Source: Chara braunii
Taxonomy: Eukaryota; Streptophyta; Charophyceae; Charales; Characeae
Assembly: GCA_003427395.1 (NCBI GenBank)
Contig: BFEA01000667.1
Location: forward strand, 69,801-103,572
DNA length: 33,772 bases
Direction: 5' to 3'
The notes under the pieces were generated by a model. It did not search any database. It worked only from the letters and a program-made list of their open reading frames with translations, and was not told the origin of the DNA. Positions within the stretch are counted from its first letter, which is position 1; each line of letters opens with the position of its first letter. The position numbers and the translations under genes were made by a program. Positions 10,139 through 19,527 of the stretch are shown piece by piece.

Positions 10139-10384
10139 CTCAGTCCAGGTTGGCGACGAGCGGCCAACTCATCACCTATGCCAGCGAGGGATCCATCTAG
10201 AGAGATCCATACGCTAGCCACCTCTGGGCAGGGCACTAAATGGGGACTGACTACTTCCTCTTCAATCTCTGCCATTGAGGCCTTCGAGTGGGAGGATTCT
10301 GGTTTTTCAGCACTCGAAGCTCCGGTAGAGGCAACTGGAACCTCTACTGGCTGTTCCGTTGTGCTCCCCTATAGTCGGGGCAAT

Positions 10385-10425
10385 AGGGAACAATGTGGTC
10401 GGGTCCCCACATTTAAGGCATTGAT
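10385..10425 (-). pseudogene. Gag zinc knuckle split by a frameshift
   Basis: On the minus strand one frame gives C-L-K-C-G and the next gives P-D-H-I-V-P-Y-C. Together they have the C-x2-C-x4-H-x4-C spacing of a retroviral-type zinc knuckle, broken by one base. It lies between the gag stop (10517) and the start of pol. Confidence 0.6.
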
Positions 10426-10516
10426 CGACAACTTTCTATCTTGCCAAACTTTTTCAGTTATTCCCAGTTTCTTCCAAGGTTCGCCTTCGGGAAGACCGGG
10501 ATGAGGCTGGTAAGGT

Positions 10517-12481
10517 TTATCCCTTCCCAAACCATGCGCCTCTTCCTCTACCCCACGTGGAATAAGTACCACGACCACCTTGCGAGGGACCGTTTCCCCT
10601 TCCTCCCACGTAGTGGCTACCTTCGCCACTACCCCTCTGGGTGCCTGAGCCTCTTCCACCACGGCCACGACCTCCTTTTCCTCGGCCGCGCCCTTTACCT
10701 TGTCGCCCTCCCCCGCGGGCTGCAACGGCCGCGTAGCTCCCCTCCTGAACTACCGGTTCGTTGAGTTCCTCGAGACCGTAATCCACTTGGTCCCAAGGGA
10801 TGGTTTCCATGCCTCCTCCCTCAAAGGTTAGGAGGAGGCTGTCCTTCCCAGGTATTGACCCTGAGATAGTACGATTTTGCCACTTTCGTCCCGCTTGCAG
10901 ATCTTTCCAATAGTGGTAGTAGTTAGCCTCAGTTAAGAAGCCAGCATGATCCAATGCGATCTTGCTGAACTTCTCGTAAGTCATTCCTTCTTCCTTTGTT
11001 CGGGGATACAGTTGAGAGCGAAGGGGTTCAGGGAGTGCACGGGCAAAGCTATTCAGAATTTGTGCGGGGGTTAAGCCATGTTCAGTGCTTTGCTGCAGCA
11101 GTTCATCCATAGTAGACTTGAGTGCTGAAGTGCTTCTCCACTTCCTTTCAGGTAAATTTAACACCAACATTTCTGTTCGACGGGCCAGATTCTTGTCCTC
11201 GAACCGTTCTCTGACGGCTTTGAGGAAATCCTCCAAACGAGTTCGCTGAGAATATTCCACTAACGTCTCACATCCCGCTTCTTTCTGCAAAGAGATCGCA
11301 AAACTCATTGCATCTCCCGCCATGCAGGAACTGGCCATAAGCACTCTGTACCAGTATGGGACTCGCTGTCCATAACAATATGACTCAATCGCTGCAATCC
11401 AGTGCAAAACGCTCTCTTCCTTTTTACCGTTATAGGTCCATGGCAATTTCAACTGAATCTTGTTTACCTTTCCCCCATCTCCTTCTTCACGCTGCACTCC
11501 TTTCTTCTTCTTGTCTCCATCATCTCCATCATCGCCGCCGTCCCCTCCTCCACCTCCAGCTCCTTTCACTATCCTTTCGATTACTTTCGGTGTGAAGGTA
11601 GTAGTAATGTGCTCATCTAGCTTTACAATATAGGATTGGATATGCCTGTCCACATCTTGTGCTGACTTGTGCAGAAAGGTATTCCAGACGTTTTCAAACT
11701 CTGTTTGGTGAGTTTCCACCTTCTGTAGCGTCCGATTCATTGCTGCCATCTCCTTCCTTGTCTGGAGGAGAGACTCTCTGAGAAGGGTGAGTTGTTCGTC
11801 TGCCGCCGTTTCCTTTCCTTTTTGCGCTTCTAACGCGGTTTGTAACTTTTCACCCTCTGTCTGCAGCCTCTTTTTCTCCTCTAATTCTTGTCTCTGTGCT
11901 GCGAGCAATTTGGTATGCAATTCGTTTCTCTTTTCCTCCAGCAGCAAATCCCTTTCTGCTTTATCAGCAATAGTTCCTAGCTTGGCTATGAACACATCTC
12001 TTTCTTCTTCCGATTCTTGAAGTTGGTCGCTGGAGTAGCCGTGCTGGTTGGCCCAATCCAATGGGGGCACCAACGGCAGGCGTACCTCACCGGTACGACT
12101 ACTCTCGGGCTGATCAATGGGTCGCCGCCGTTGCAATCTCTCCCCTTCATCCTTCTCTTCATCTTCTTCTTCGTCTTGAATACTTTTCATTTCTTCTTCT
12201 AATTCTCTTTCCATCTTTTCTTTCAGCTTCTTCTTCAGTTCTTCTTCTTTCTGTCTTTTCTTGTCTTCTCTTTCTTTCTTTTTCTCTGCCAGCTGGGGAT
12301 CATTTTCTTTCTGTTCTTCAATTGTGGGGCCCGGCTTGATCTTCCCTGACTTCAGCATCATCCGAGAGGTACAGATTCTCCCAAGTCCCAATGGAAAGAA
12401 GATGCGGAACAGGGGCCCCATAAGAACAGATAGAGCCAATAGGCCCTGCATGGGATAATCGTCCATGCTGGATATCGGCAC
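10517..12481 (-). CDS. gag: Ty3/gypsy Gag with coiled coil and RGG-rich tail
   Basis: Structural protein of element 1, 654 codons as the longest frame. Residues 1-40 look spurious; the Met-Met at 41-42 (about 12361) is a likely start because charged sequence begins there. About 55-115 and 155-260 are long Lys/Glu-rich coiled-coil segments. A Gly/Asp-rich linker of about 20 residues follows. The gag core carries L-P-W-T-Y-N-G-K ... S-V-L-H-W-I-A-A-I-E-S-Y, the usual retrotransposon gag start. The last 70 residues are a Gly/Arg-rich tail with many R-G-G and G-R-G repeats, an RNA-binding type of sequence. The frame stops at 10517, but the family zinc knuckle appears 100 bp further in other frames. 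The long open frame shows this gene is less decayed than that of element 3. Confidence 0.85.
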   Translation of the reverse strand: MPISSMDDYPMQGLLALSVLMGPLFRIFFPLGLGRICTSRMMLKSGKIKPGPTIEEQKENDPQLAEKKKEREDKKRQKEEELKKKLKEKMERELEEEMKSIQDEEEDEEKDEGERLQRRRPIDQPESSRTGEVRLPLVPPLDWANQHGYSSDQLQESEEERDVFIAKLGTIADKAERDLLLEEKRNELHTKLLAAQRQELEEKKRLQTEGEKLQTALEAQKGKETAADEQLTLLRESLLQTRKEMAAMNRTLQKVETHQTEFENVWNTFLHKSAQDVDRHIQSYIVKLDEHITTTFTPKVIERIVKGAGGGGGDGGDDGDDGDKKKKGVQREEGDGGKVNKIQLKLPWTYNGKKEESVLHWIAAIESYCYGQRVPYWYRVLMASSCMAGDAMSFAISLQKEAGCETLVEYSQRTRLEDFLKAVRERFEDKNLARRTEMLVLNLPERKWRSTSALKSTMDELLQQSTEHGLTPAQILNSFARALPEPLRSQLYPRTKEEGMTYEKFSKIALDHAGFLTEANYYHYWKDLQAGRKWQNRTISGSIPGKDSLLLTFEGGGMETIPWDQVDYGLEELNEPVVQEGSYAAVAARGGGRQGKGRGRGKGGRGRGGRGSGTQRGSGEGSHYVGGRGNGPSQGGRGTYSTWGRGRGAWFGKG

Positions 12482-13505
12482 AGGGGTAGCCTCCGCCGGT
12501 CCAACAGGCGACTATCCCAGTCAGAACACTACTAGACTTACCTTGCGGCAATGGGGCTATGCACAATTTTTTTTTTTTAACTCTGAGGTGCTGCAACAAC
12601 AGATACTTAATAATAATAAAATAATATTCAGACACTTCCTGTGCAACTTCTTACTGTCTGCAGGAGGTAGTAACGATTTTTTTTTTTTTTTTTTTTTCCC
12701 CTGTCAATCCTCCTTCGTGCAGATTCTTGCTGCCTGGCTGCTTACTGGATCAGAATCACGCTGGCTGTCTCTTACTTATGATTGCTTTCTTAGGCCCCCT
12801 GCATAGCTTGCATGATTGTACTAACGTTTGTTGTTGTCTGGATGCAGGTTTGGACTTGGAACGCATGGATGTCAGATGCAGATATCACGCATGATCAACC
12901 AGGCAATAGTACTTCGATTAAAATTTTTCTTTCTTTCTTCTTTAATTAGTCTTATAGCTGCTCATCAATATACTTGCACTGCCCTGTTCTTGCAATCTGA
13001 CGTGGCATTCAATCTCTATACATGTCGAGTTCTAGCCTTCAGTAACCTTGCGCAATCCTACCTATCAAGAGTGGTAGAGAAGGCAGCACAGACTCTACTT
13101 ACAGAACTCTGACCACTTCTGACACGACCAGACTCTGGCGAGATTCTACTGGACCACTCAGACTCTGACTCTCTTTGTGGTGGTCCAGATCCAGATCCGA
13201 CTTATGACCAGCAGCAGCAGTCACCTTCAGAGGGAAAGAGAGAGAGAGAGGGAGAGGAAGAGGTAGGGGACACACTCATGCATGCAGGTCAGGGGGCAGA
13301 GGTGCTTCTCTCTTGTTGAAGTCCTTCGATGTCGCTCCTCGTCGCGCAGCACGCTCCAGGTAAGTATCATAAGCCCCTTCTTCTTCGGCCTGCTCCCACT
13401 ACTAATCCTCCTCTCCTCCTCACTTCCTTCCACTAATCCTCCATCACCATATCTTCAACTCGCCGGCCTTGATCACGCCAGCGCTATGAGAGCAACGAGT
13501 ATCAG
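12482..13505 (-). other. Leader of gypsy element 1
   Basis: No gene is seen. It holds T-runs on the plus strand at 12566-12576 and about 12676-12697, an AT-rich patch at about 12607-12632, and a (GA)n run at 13237-13252. The length of about 1 kb between PBS and gag is usual for plant gypsy elements. Confidence 0.6.
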
Positions 13506-13517
13506 GCTCCGATACCA
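13506..13517 (-). other. Primer binding site, initiator-tRNA-Met type (element 1)
   Basis: The minus strand reads TGGTATCGGAGC, one base off the common plant PBS TGGTATCAGAGC. It lies 4 bp inside the end of the presumed LTR at 13522. The same 12 bases serve element 3. Confidence 0.85.
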
Positions 13518-13521
13518 AATT

Positions 13522-14520
13522 TGCATGGGTCCTGGGGACCAACTCATGTAAGAGTGTTCACAGCATGCATCATCATCATACACAATGAACTGAAGTCTTC
13601 ACACATTAGACAAAAGAGAGGTAAGAAGAGAACCAATTTGCGCAGCTTATATTATCAATAACATGATTACAAAGAGTGTCATAGTTCCCTGAGTTCAAGC
13701 GCTCAACCAGCGCAACGCAAATTTCTCATCCGACTCGTCAATGTGGCTGCTACACAGCAGTGCCAACCCTGCAGACTATAGTCAACTCAGGTAAGTAGCC
13801 ACCATAGCCGAATCTCCCTTGAACACTCTCTGTTTCGGTTCTTCTCTTCATCTATGCATGCACACTCTCTTCTCTCTCAAGGATCTACTCTGAATGCTAC
13901 TCACAGAAGACTACTACTAACCCTCTAACCTGTTATTAACTCGCTGGGCAGCTATGGCTGCTTCTCTTCCCCAGCGCCCAGTCTGCTTCTCTCCTCTAGC
14001 GCATCTCCATCCTCCAGCGCTGCTCCTCCTGGCTGGNGCACAAGTGCTTCNGCACTTCCACGCACAGAATGCCAGTAGAGATCTGGCGTGAAATGAGGCT
14101 GGCTGCTTCCTTTATAGTGCTGGCCTCCTCACGCTGGGTCTGCATTGGCGCATTTCAGACCTTCCTTTGTCCCAGACCCTGCATTGCATGTGTCCCAGTA
14201 CTTGTCCCAATGAGGTTTGCTGCTGCTGAGGCCCTTCGGCCTGGATTTGGACTTGGACCTCTGAATCTGTACTGTTCATCAGACATAGACCAGAACTGGG
14301 ACTCTGTTTATCGACTTACTTTGAACAGGCACAACTCTGAACGAACAGACACACTTACTGCCTGAACAGACATCTATATTGTGGGAATAGACACTCTCTT
14401 TCTGCACGAACAGGCACACTGATTTCACGTACAGACACATCCCTATCTGAACAGACATGACATGTGCATCCCCTAGCGAACAGGTATAACCTTCGGCAAT
14501 GACCTTTGGCACTGACTCCT
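13522..14520 (-). mobile_element. 5' LTR of gypsy element 1 (outer edge uncertain)
   Basis: It starts TGCATGGG in plus-strand terms, next to the PBS. On the minus strand a TATA-like CTATAAAG lies at 14116-14109, which would separate U3 (to the right) from R. U3 contains a degenerate repeat of 20-27 bp with the core gaacagacac, about eight units at 14327-14490. Two ambiguous bases (14037, 14051) fall in it. No partner LTR is found on the left of the element, so the outer end cannot be fixed. Confidence 0.55.
14327..14490. repeat. Degenerate short tandem repeat, core GAACAGACAC
   Basis: About eight irregular units of 20-27 bp, each with a variant of g(a/t)acag(a/g)cac or agacac, sit in the presumed U3 of LTR 1. 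Confidence 0.7.
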
Positions 14521-14619
14521 TGCTTTAGTTTAGATGTGCCCCTTTGACCAGAGAACTTGACTCTTGATCTGTTTCACGTTTCCTGGGTCCTGGCGAGATA
14601 CCCCTTCACGCTGCTTTAC

Positions 14620-15978
14620 TTTTACAAGGCCTGAATCGGGTAAAGGCCCTTTTACTAATAGAGAGTCTTTGCGTAGTTTATTTTTAGGGGAATGTCATTA
14701 TGCCATTGGCTTCAAGAAGACTGCAGCAAACCTGTTGCAGCGATTCTGGTGACCCACAATGATAAAAGATGCCAAACTGTATGTCGAGACTTGTCAAGTT
14801 TGTCAACGTGACAAGCCCCGGACACATGCTCCTCTTGGGTTTCTGAAGCCCCTTTCCATTCCGGAAAGGCCTGGTGAAAGCCTGTCCATGGACTTCATGG
14901 ATACGCTAGTCACCAGCAAGAGTGGCATGAGGTAATCTACGTCATCATGGATAGATTTAGTAAGTATGCTAGATTAGTAGCTATGCCAGAAACAGCAAAG
15001 ACCGAGTACGCTATCAGGCTATTTAAGGAAAACTGGGTTAGAGACTTTGGCCTGCCGAAGTCTATAATCATCGACAGGGATGTCGGATTCACCAGTGATC
15101 TGTGGAAGGCCGCAGCCGCTGAACAAGGAACTCAGCTGCAGATGACATCTGGAAACCATCCGGAGGCAGAACAGATGAACCGCGCTGTTCAACACTTGCT
15201 GAGGCATTACATTAAGCCTAATCAAATGGACTGGGACGAGAGAGAAGCTCGCTCTCATCGCCAGCCTGTACAACAACGCAGTTCATAGTGCCACGGGAGT
15301 AAGTCCTAACAGCCTACTACTAACGTTCAAACCTAGACTCCCTCTTGACTTTCTGCTACCTGAGAACCAGCCCACTGCTGCTCCAGGCACTTTGGAATTT
15401 GCCTATGGATATGAGAATCATATGCAGCAGGCGGTAGGTAGAACACATACGCGAAGCACAGGCGGCGATGATTAAATCTGAGAACAAGCACCGCCGCCCA
15501 TCTACGCTCCAGGTAGGGGACAGAGTCTGGGTCAAGGCTCCTGAACTGGGACAGGAGCACGGGATCTCCCGTAAGCTCATGCCACAGTATTTTGGGCCAT
15601 GGGAGTTTCTGGATGTAGTCGGGATCATATGTCATTCGGATCCCTGGAGTCTTCGTACCTACCCTGTTTTTTGCATCTGAGCTTGCACCATTTGAAGAAA
15701 CTGACCAGTTTCCCACTCGTCGCTCAATGCTGCCCCCAACCATGGACGGAGAGGTCGACATCGACGACATCGTGGATCACAAGGAAATGCCGGTTCCAGG
15801 ACGGACAGGCAGGGGACGTCCTCTGAAGCCGAAGCTGCAGTACAGAGTTCGGTTCGGACATCACATCGATCCAAAGGAGGATAGATGGTTCACACGGGAG
15901 GAACTGATGCAGACTGCACCGCAGGTTGTCACTCACTATGAGAAGTTGCTGCAGAAAGGAAAGCGCCAGATAGAGTAA
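14620..15978 (+). pseudogene. Chromovirus integrase and chromodomain (element 2 remnant)
   Basis: This is the 3' part of a Ty3/gypsy pol on the plus strand, broken by several frameshifts. The zinc-binding part reads E-C-H-Y ... R-F-W-stop-P-T-M ... E-T-C-Q-V-C-Q-R-D-K; the stop is TGA where the family has Trp. The core has M-D-F-M-D, then I-I-D-R-D-V-G-F-T, and H-P-E-A-E-Q-M-N, giving the three acidic positions, though the last block is about four residues shorter than the usual H-P-x-x-x-G-Q-x-E. A G-D-R-V-W-V-K motif follows at about 15518-15535. The last frame (15727-15978) is chromodomain-like: Y-R-V-R-F-G ... D-R-W-F-T-R-E-E-L, stop at 15978. Chromodomains guide integration to modified chromatin. 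RT and gag of this element are not in the window; its 5' side ends near the LTR of element 1. Confidence 0.85.
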
Positions 15979-16005
15979 TCAAACTTCTCAGAGGACTGTC
16001 GAAGT

Positions 16006-16018
16006 AAGGAGGCGGGAA
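16006..16018 (+). other. Polypurine tract of element 2
   Basis: The run AAGGAGGCGGGAA lies directly before a TG that starts the LTR-like sequence at 16019 and 27 bp after the chromodomain stop. A similar AAGGAGG at 17107-17113 precedes the LTR copy at 17129. Confidence 0.65.
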
Positions 16019-16806
16019 TGCGAGGCTCAAGGCCTCGATCTGTCCTACTGGGCCTTATTTTCTGTACAGTCGGCCGCCCTAAGTGAAGGCAGGCTCGACC
16101 CAGGGCCTACAGGCCCATTTTTGGGGTCACCACGCAACTGGGTAATTTCAGGCAGTTGTGCAGCCACAGTTGGTTGAGAGCGCCTAGGCTCAGTCTGCCT
16201 ATTTCGAATGTAAGCAAGGCAGGTCCTGGGCCAGATTCGCAACATGGACCGAACACAGGCCGCGGGCAGTTGAACAAGGGCAACCACGACAGGCCCAGTG
16301 CCTGATTCGTTTGGACTGGGGCTCAGCCTCTCTGGGCCTACTGGAAGCTTCTGGGCAGGGGCCCAGTGCAGCCAGGCTGCACGCAAGCAAGCAGGCCACT
16401 TCCATTTAGGAAAGGGCCTGCCTACGCATTCGGCATTCGGGCACTGGCTGCATGCTGCGCTAACGCTGGCCAGCGCTCACGTGCTCACGGACGAGCTGGA
16501 AGGAGCAGGCAGCCATAGCCGAGCTGCGCTGCTGTATGCTGGATGGGGCGCATGGTGGTCTTTGGGTGCATGTGGCATCTGTGAGTTGGGGATCGAGGTT
16601 ATGAGTGAGGCGAGGGACATACCTGGTGCTGGAGGCGAACGACATTGGCCGAGATCTGCTCGTACTTCGGGGAGCTGTTGACGTCAATGTCCGAGATCTG
16701 CTCGTACTTCGGGGAGCTGTTGACGTCATCAGTGGCATTGTAGATAGGCGAGATAGGATCTGCCATTTGTAGTCTGGGCACCGAGCGCCAGATAGGATGT
16801 CAACAT
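16019..16806 (+). mobile_element. LTR of element 2 (copy A; right edge uncertain)
   Basis: Begins TGCGAGGC right after the polypurine tract. It shares ordered landmarks with 18571-19130: a cttccat-(t/a)-taggaaaggg segment (16398/18676), gccatagccgagct, a atacctgg/gtacctgg segment, ttgacgtca and a gagcgc...aggatg segment. Identity is patchy, so the two are old relatives rather than a pair from one insertion. It contains a 42-bp tandem duplication. The end may be as far as about 17100. Confidence 0.55.
16649..16728. repeat. 42-bp-period tandem duplication inside LTR copy A
   Basis: Two identical 38-bp copies (16649-16686 and 16691-16728), each starting ccgagatctgctcg and ending gttgacgtca, are separated by 4 bp. 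Their identity suggests a recent duplication. Confidence 0.95.
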
Positions 16807-17128
16807 TGGTTCTTTGTTGATGATGAGACTATTCAAACATTGTCACTTATGAGCTCTTGCTGTGCTCTTATTTGGTGGGACTTGTAATGCAATTCTGCTG
16901 TTGGTTTGAGGTCACGACTATCTGGTCTCATGTGTATGGTGCTGCTTGGTTTCTGAAGTTCGCTATCGCTCATTTTCCCTTGCACAAGGGTGCACAGGAA
17001 AGAAATCTGTTTGAGTTATCCGACAATTTTGGTCGATCTGTCGGAGTGCTTAGTCCAACGAACCTTTTCGTCTCACCTCTTTGGCCTGAGCCCAGCCTCC
17101 ACCAGTAAGGAGGTCCACTTGACTGATG
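16807..17128. other. Unassigned stretch between two LTR copies
   Basis: No gene is seen. It may contain the end of LTR copy A and the last bases of the internal region belonging to the LTR at 17129, since AGTAAGGAGG sits at 17104-17113. Confidence 0.4.
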
Positions 17129-18160
17129 TGTGATGACCCGACCAAACATGGACTGAAACACACGGCAGATTTCCGAGTTTTGGTCATGGACTGAATGCCT
17201 TGCTGAGTTTCCCGTGTGCTACTAAGTCTGTGCGAGTGCTGGACTGCATGTCTGTTTGAGTGCTGGTTGGCTTGAGTGTGTGTGTGGCCCGTAAGGGCAC
17301 TTGTTCGTTCGTTGGGCGCTCAGGGCCGGTACTTACCTGTGGCCGTGACATTGAGGGATTGCAGCGGGGGAAAACACTCAAGTAGCAGGTAGGCCGGTAC
17401 CGCACCCTGAAGAGGTGGATGTGCGGGTACTGGAGGCCGAGCAGAAGAAGACAAAAGTGGCATTTTGAGAAGCCCCGTAGTTGTAGGCTAGGTCTAGGCG
17501 GGTACCAGTCCAACCAGTCTGAGTCTAGGGCCTGTATGGGCAACATCAGAGTCTGCAATGATGTTTCCCTCCGAAAGGGAGGAGGCACCGGTTGCTGGGA
17601 AGGCCGAGCGGCCTGGAAGTCACCGCCCAAGAGCCAAGCAGGCCTCTATATCTCCAGGCCGGGCGAAGAGCCCAGCCTCATTGTTGGTGTGCAAGTTTGA
17701 CGACACACTGGTTGGTGCGTTGGCTGGAGCAGCGCTGCTGGGGAAGAAGCAAAGACTCGGAGGAGGAAGAAGGACAGGAAGGGGGAGGAGCGCCAGAGGT
17801 ACTTACCTGGCTATGGTGGCAGCCATCTTCATCACCTTGGTGGGCGCTGCAGCAGGAAGGCCCCAGCTGGGGTCGAGCTACACCAAGAAGCTTCGAGGCA
17901 GAGTCAGGCATGACGGCCTGAGCTAGGGCAGCCATAGCTGCTTTGGGTTGTCCTTTGGACATCTGGACAAGGCCTAGTGGTCCGCCATAGCCTCGGCCTA
18001 TGAGAGTGAAGAGTGGGAGAGGCGGCCATGGCTATGGTGGACCTCAAGTGATACCTGCAGTAGAAGAGGGATTCGGACTTCGATTCTGGTTCATCTATCC
18101 AACATTGTATTATTATTTCTCGTGTGAATAAGAGAGGAGGAGATAAGGAGGAAGAGAGGG
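17129..18160 (+). mobile_element. LTR-family copy C (right edge approximate)
   Basis: Starts TGTGATGACCCGACC and matches copy E (5802-6056) over the first 240 bp and copy D (1925-2878, inverted) over most of its length. In plus orientation it has a TATA-like ctctatatctcc at about 17646-17657 and an A/T-rich stretch with attattatttc and gaataag at about 18110-18135, a plausible poly(A) region. Its antisense strand carries two strong splice-donor-like CAGGTAAGTACC sites (near 17328-17339 and 17806-17817). No flanking target duplication was found. Confidence 0.6.
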
Positions 18161-18390
18161 TTGGGCGAAGAAGAAGAGCTTGATCATTTGTCTATGCTGG
18201 TGTACATCATCTTCTTCTTCTTTCTTACTTCTTCTTCTTCTAATCTTCTATCTCCTCTCAAGTTCGTTCATTTCTTTCTGCAATTGGACGGCATTGTACT
18301 ATCTGATGAATGTGTATCTCGAAATTGGCCAGGATCATAACAGATGTCTTTTTCCTTGTGTTTGGGTGTACCATTGTGTATATCTTGCAG

Positions 18391-18498
18391 CCAACGGAAA
18401 CAGAGGAATTTGCAGAGCTAGAGCGAATCGAGGAATTGTTCACAGCTGAGGACATCCTTTTCTTCCGATCCTTGGCTGAGGATAAAATTACTGTCGAG
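18391..18498 (+). CDS. VPS13: VPS13-like gene, internal exon 2 of 4 (108 nt, 36 codons)
   Basis: The exon is bounded by acceptor tatatcttgcag and donor CGAG/gtgagt and is phase 0 at both ends. Its 36 residues begin P-T-E-T-E-E and contain E-R-I-E-E-L-F-T-A-E-D-I-L-F-F-R-S-L-A-E. This acidic helix, D-I-hydrophobic-x-x-R-x-x-A, is what follows the R-Y-I-S-L-Y segment in VPS13 proteins as I remember them. It continues directly from the exon at 4192-4255 (both phase 0). An LTR-like repeat begins only about 70 bp past its donor and another ends roughly 230 bp before its acceptor, so the exon is a small island between retroelement debris. No stop or frameshift is seen. Confidence 0.72.
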
Positions 18499-18570
18499 GT
18501 GAGTCCCTCGTTTTCGGTCTTCTGTTTTCCTGTGGCCTGATGGACCACCGATCAGAATCATCAGATATTA

Positions 18571-19130
18571 ATGTGAGGGTTTATACCTCGGCATAGGGCC
18601 CTGCAGCACTTTGGTCGAGACTGAAGCTACTGGAATCGGTCTCACGTGGGAAGCAAGTGGGAAAGCGCCCACCACTTTCCATATAGGAAAGGGCTGGGCT
18701 CCAGTCGAGATAGTTGGGCACTTGCAAGTTGCGGGCAGCAGCGCTGCTGGAGCGATCGCTCGCGGGCTGCTTGCTGCACTAGCACAGGTGCTGTCTGCAC
18801 GTGCGGACGTGCAGGGTGAAGGGCGCTGCTGAGGGCAGCGCCATAGCCAGCCCCCATAGCCGAGCTTGGCTTGGACATAGTCAGTGGAGGTGGTGGTCGT
18901 CTCGTGCATGAGAGGGAAGACGTGGGTAGTAGAAGTCGAGGGTGAGAGAGAGAGAGAGATGAGGTTGTGATGTGAGGGCATGTACCTGGTCTTGGCGATG
19001 GTCTACAAGGTCGACATCTTCATGCACTTCGGTTGTTGCTGCTGACGTCAACGGGATGCATTGTCAATTCGTAGGCTGCTAGTTGCTGTGTAGTAGTAGT
19101 CTCGGCGCTGAGCGCTGAGTAGGATGATGT
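18571..19130 (+). mobile_element. LTR-like copy B in intron 2, probably solo
   Basis: Starts TGTGAGGG. It shares ordered segments with copy A as listed there. A stem CTTTCC/GGAAAG around atata lies at about 18677-18692. No PPT precedes it and no internal region follows. A (GA)n run lies at about 18940-18958. Confidence 0.5.
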
Positions 19131-19329
19131 GCTCTGGACACGTGTTGGTGATGGCGAGAGTATGCTCTCATTGACATTCGGACTCGGTGCTTTGGCTCTC
19201 CATTGGTGAATATCAGTGCATTTTTGCTTTCTGGACAGCGTTGGAGTTTCTGGCCTTTAATGTGAATCTGCATTCTGGATTTCTGCCATTTCGCTGTCCT
19301 CTCATTTTCCTTGCATCAAGCTGATTACT

Positions 19330-19378
19330 GATCAGAACACATACTGCATTTGATCTCAGCCAGAAGGCCGAGAAAGGC
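19330..19378 (-). pseudogene. U2 snRNA-like 5' fragment, diverged
   Basis: On the minus strand it reads CTTTCTCGGCCTTCTGGCTG, then AGATCAAATGCAGTATGTG and TTCTGATCA. This follows the first 50 or so bases of U2 snRNA (stem-loop I and the branch-point pairing region), with several substitutions, including the GUAGUA box changed to GCAGTA. It lies antisense in intron 2. No tail or clear target duplication is visible. Confidence 0.7.
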
Positions 19379-19527
19379 GGGTCTCTTGTTTTCTTTAATT
19401 AGAAAATGAAATGGTCATATAAGTTGATGATAAAACGCCTTTATGTAGCTATGCACATATGTTGAAAGTAAATGCTGAAACTATTGAATGCCCATCAAAC
19501 GTTCTGATATGTGATTTGTTTCTTCAG

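Larger units (their letters stand above)
8250..13521 (-). mobile_element. Ty3/gypsy element 1, internal region (3' truncated)
   Basis: In minus-strand order it has a PBS at 13517-13506, a leader of about 1 kb, gag (12481-10517), a frameshifted zinc knuckle near 10420-10385, and pol with protease, RT and most of RNase H (10138-8250). The end of RNase H, integrase, polypurine tract and 3' LTR are missing. The 5' LTR begins at 13522. It sits antisense in intron 1 of the VPS13-like gene. Confidence 0.85.

Noticed and set aside
14037-14051. Two ambiguous bases
   Set aside because: Assembly uncertainty, not biology; they fall in LTR 1 and do not change any call.
17678-17962. Minus-strand frame starting M-S-K-G-Q-P-K-A-A-M
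   Set aside because: It has a start and a donor-like site at its end, but it lies inside LTR copy C, and the homologous copy D does not keep the frame.
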